This document shows positions 63,376-64,000 of a stretch of DNA of 64,000 nucleotides, piece after piece. Location: the NCBI RefSeq assembly GCF_900129305.1, contig NZ_FQVB01000003.1:62001-126000 (forward strand). Reading direction: 5' to 3'. The notes beneath the pieces were generated by a model, which did no database searches, was not told where the DNA came from, and worked only from the letters and a program-made list of their open reading frames with translations. Made by a program: the position numbers and the translations under genes. The stretch is from Desulfacinum infernum DSM 9756 (lineage in GTDB: Bacteria; Desulfobacterota; Syntrophobacteria; Syntrophobacterales; DSM-9756). The first letter of the stretch is position 1. Every line of letters begins with the position of its first letter.

Positions 63376-64000
63376 ATGTTATCCGATCGCGAGATCCTTT
63401 CCACACTGGAGATGCTCCGAAACGAACACCTGGACGTGCGCACCGTCACGCTGGGAGTGAGCCTCTTCGACTGCGCGGCCCAGGACGTGGAATCCTTCTG
63501 CCGCAAGGCTCACCGCAAGATCCTCTCGCTGGCGGAACGGCTGGTGGACACCTGCAATGAGGTGGGGGAAAAATACGGCATACCCGTGGTGAACAAGCGC
63601 ATCGCCGTGAGTCCCATCGCCGTGGCGGCGGCCCCCTTCGACAGCCGAGAGATGGTTGCCGTGGCGCACACGCTGGATCAGGCCGCCAAGGAAGCGGGGG
63701 TGGACTTTATCGGCGGATTCAGCGCCTTGGTGGAGAAAGGATTTACCACGGGGGATCTCTCTCTCATTGAAGCCATCCCCGAGGCGTTGGCCCAAACGGA
63801 ACGGGTCTGCGCCTCCATCAACGTGGCCAGCACCCGGGCGGGCATCAACATGGACGCGGTCTATTTGATGGGGCAGACGATCAAGGAGGCCGCCGCCAAG
63901 ACCTCCCACGCTGACGGAATCGCGTGCGCCAAGCTCTGCGTCTTTGCCAACATCCCCCAGGACATTCCTTTCATGGCCGGTGCCTATCTGGGCGTGGGGG
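63376..64000 (+). CDS. DUF711/UPF0210 family protein (truncated by window end)
   Basis: The first 208 residues of a DUF711 protein, open to the window edge. Family segments are MLSDREILSTLEMLRNEHLD, VRTVTLGVSLFDCAA, VVNKRIAVSPIAVAAA, DFIGGFSALVEKGFTTGD, and ASINVASTRAGINMDAVYLM. The fold is related to pyruvate-formate-lyase-like barrels, but activity is unknown. Paired with the upstream ACT protein, which may regulate it. Confidence 0.9.
   Translation, partial: MLSDREILSTLEMLRNEHLDVRTVTLGVSLFDCAAQDVESFCRKAHRKILSLAERLVDTCNEVGEKYGIPVVNKRIAVSPIAVAAAPFDSREMVAVAHTLDQAAKEAGVDFIGGFSALVEKGFTTGDLSLIEAIPEALAQTERVCASINVASTRAGINMDAVYLMGQTIKEAAAKTSHADGIACAKLCVFANIPQDIPFMAGAYLGVG

Overview
The window looks like a GC-rich chromosome segment of a sulfate-reducing or syntrophic deltaproteobacterium (Desulfobacterota, Syntrophobacter-like). 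The pointers are a Tmc-like electron-transfer operon (class III tetraheme cytochrome c, HdrD-like CCG protein, cytochrome-b membrane subunit), 2-oxoacid:ferredoxin oxidoreductase subunits, a type IV pilus pilMNO-Q cluster, the delta-type RdgC, and GTG/TTG starts with strong Shine-Dalgarno sites. The assignment is inferred from gene content. I saw no rRNA, tRNA, CRISPR array, prophage or transposase gene.

Layout. 1-12759 is mostly a minus-strand envelope block: mltD, cobB, tolQ, tolR, tolA, tolB, pal, cpoB and tamA. tamB runs off the left edge and is separated from tamA by a plus-strand alcohol dehydrogenase and a duplicated EF-hand protein. 13450-17113 holds ndk and the Tmc-like operon, divergent from a methyltransferase. 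18446-21425 is pabA-pabB-pabC for p-aminobenzoate, preceded by a promoter and an intrinsic terminator. 21533-26172 (minus) holds rfbD, rfbC and the 5-oxoprolinase genes pxpB, pxpC and pxpA. 26639-39191 (plus) runs from a HELIH-motif protein, a 44-residue basic protein, rdgC and a membrane protein to ftsH-folP-glmM-coaX, ldcA, a serine hydrolase, mpl and queH. 39205-42704 mixes small genes with an orphan gamma/delta oxidoreductase pair and an L,D-transpeptidase. 42737-46969 is pilM-pilN-pilO-pilQ without pilP. lepB and a NAD synthetase fused to GAF-ANTAR follow, then NamZ, mazG and cvpA. 53149-60881 is phoH, an HD phosphodiesterase, ybeY, pdxJ, acpS, nnr and tsaE. The right end has a radical SAM protein and an ACT/DUF711 pair that leaves the window.

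Functional themes. Cell-envelope upkeep dominates: Tol-Pal, TamAB, lytic transglycosylase, L,D-transpeptidase, muropeptide recycling by LdcA/Mpl/NamZ, GlmM, FtsH and LepB. Folate synthesis is split between pabABC and folP. NAD metabolism appears as NadE, the NAD(P)H-hydrate repair enzyme and the sirtuin CobB.

Two things stand out. One is the single-ORF NadE-GAF-ANTAR fusion, which would join NAD+ synthesis to a sensor and an RNA-binding antiterminator domain. The other is two families of intergenic elements. The first is a modular palindromic cassette bounded by TAGGAGCCTGTCCGAGAA-like inverted ends, whose first bases form the stop codons of tolB and ndk. The second is a ~160-bp MITE-like element with ~23-bp inverted ends; one copy sits inside a cassette and is flanked by a 5-bp direct repeat, as expected for transposition.
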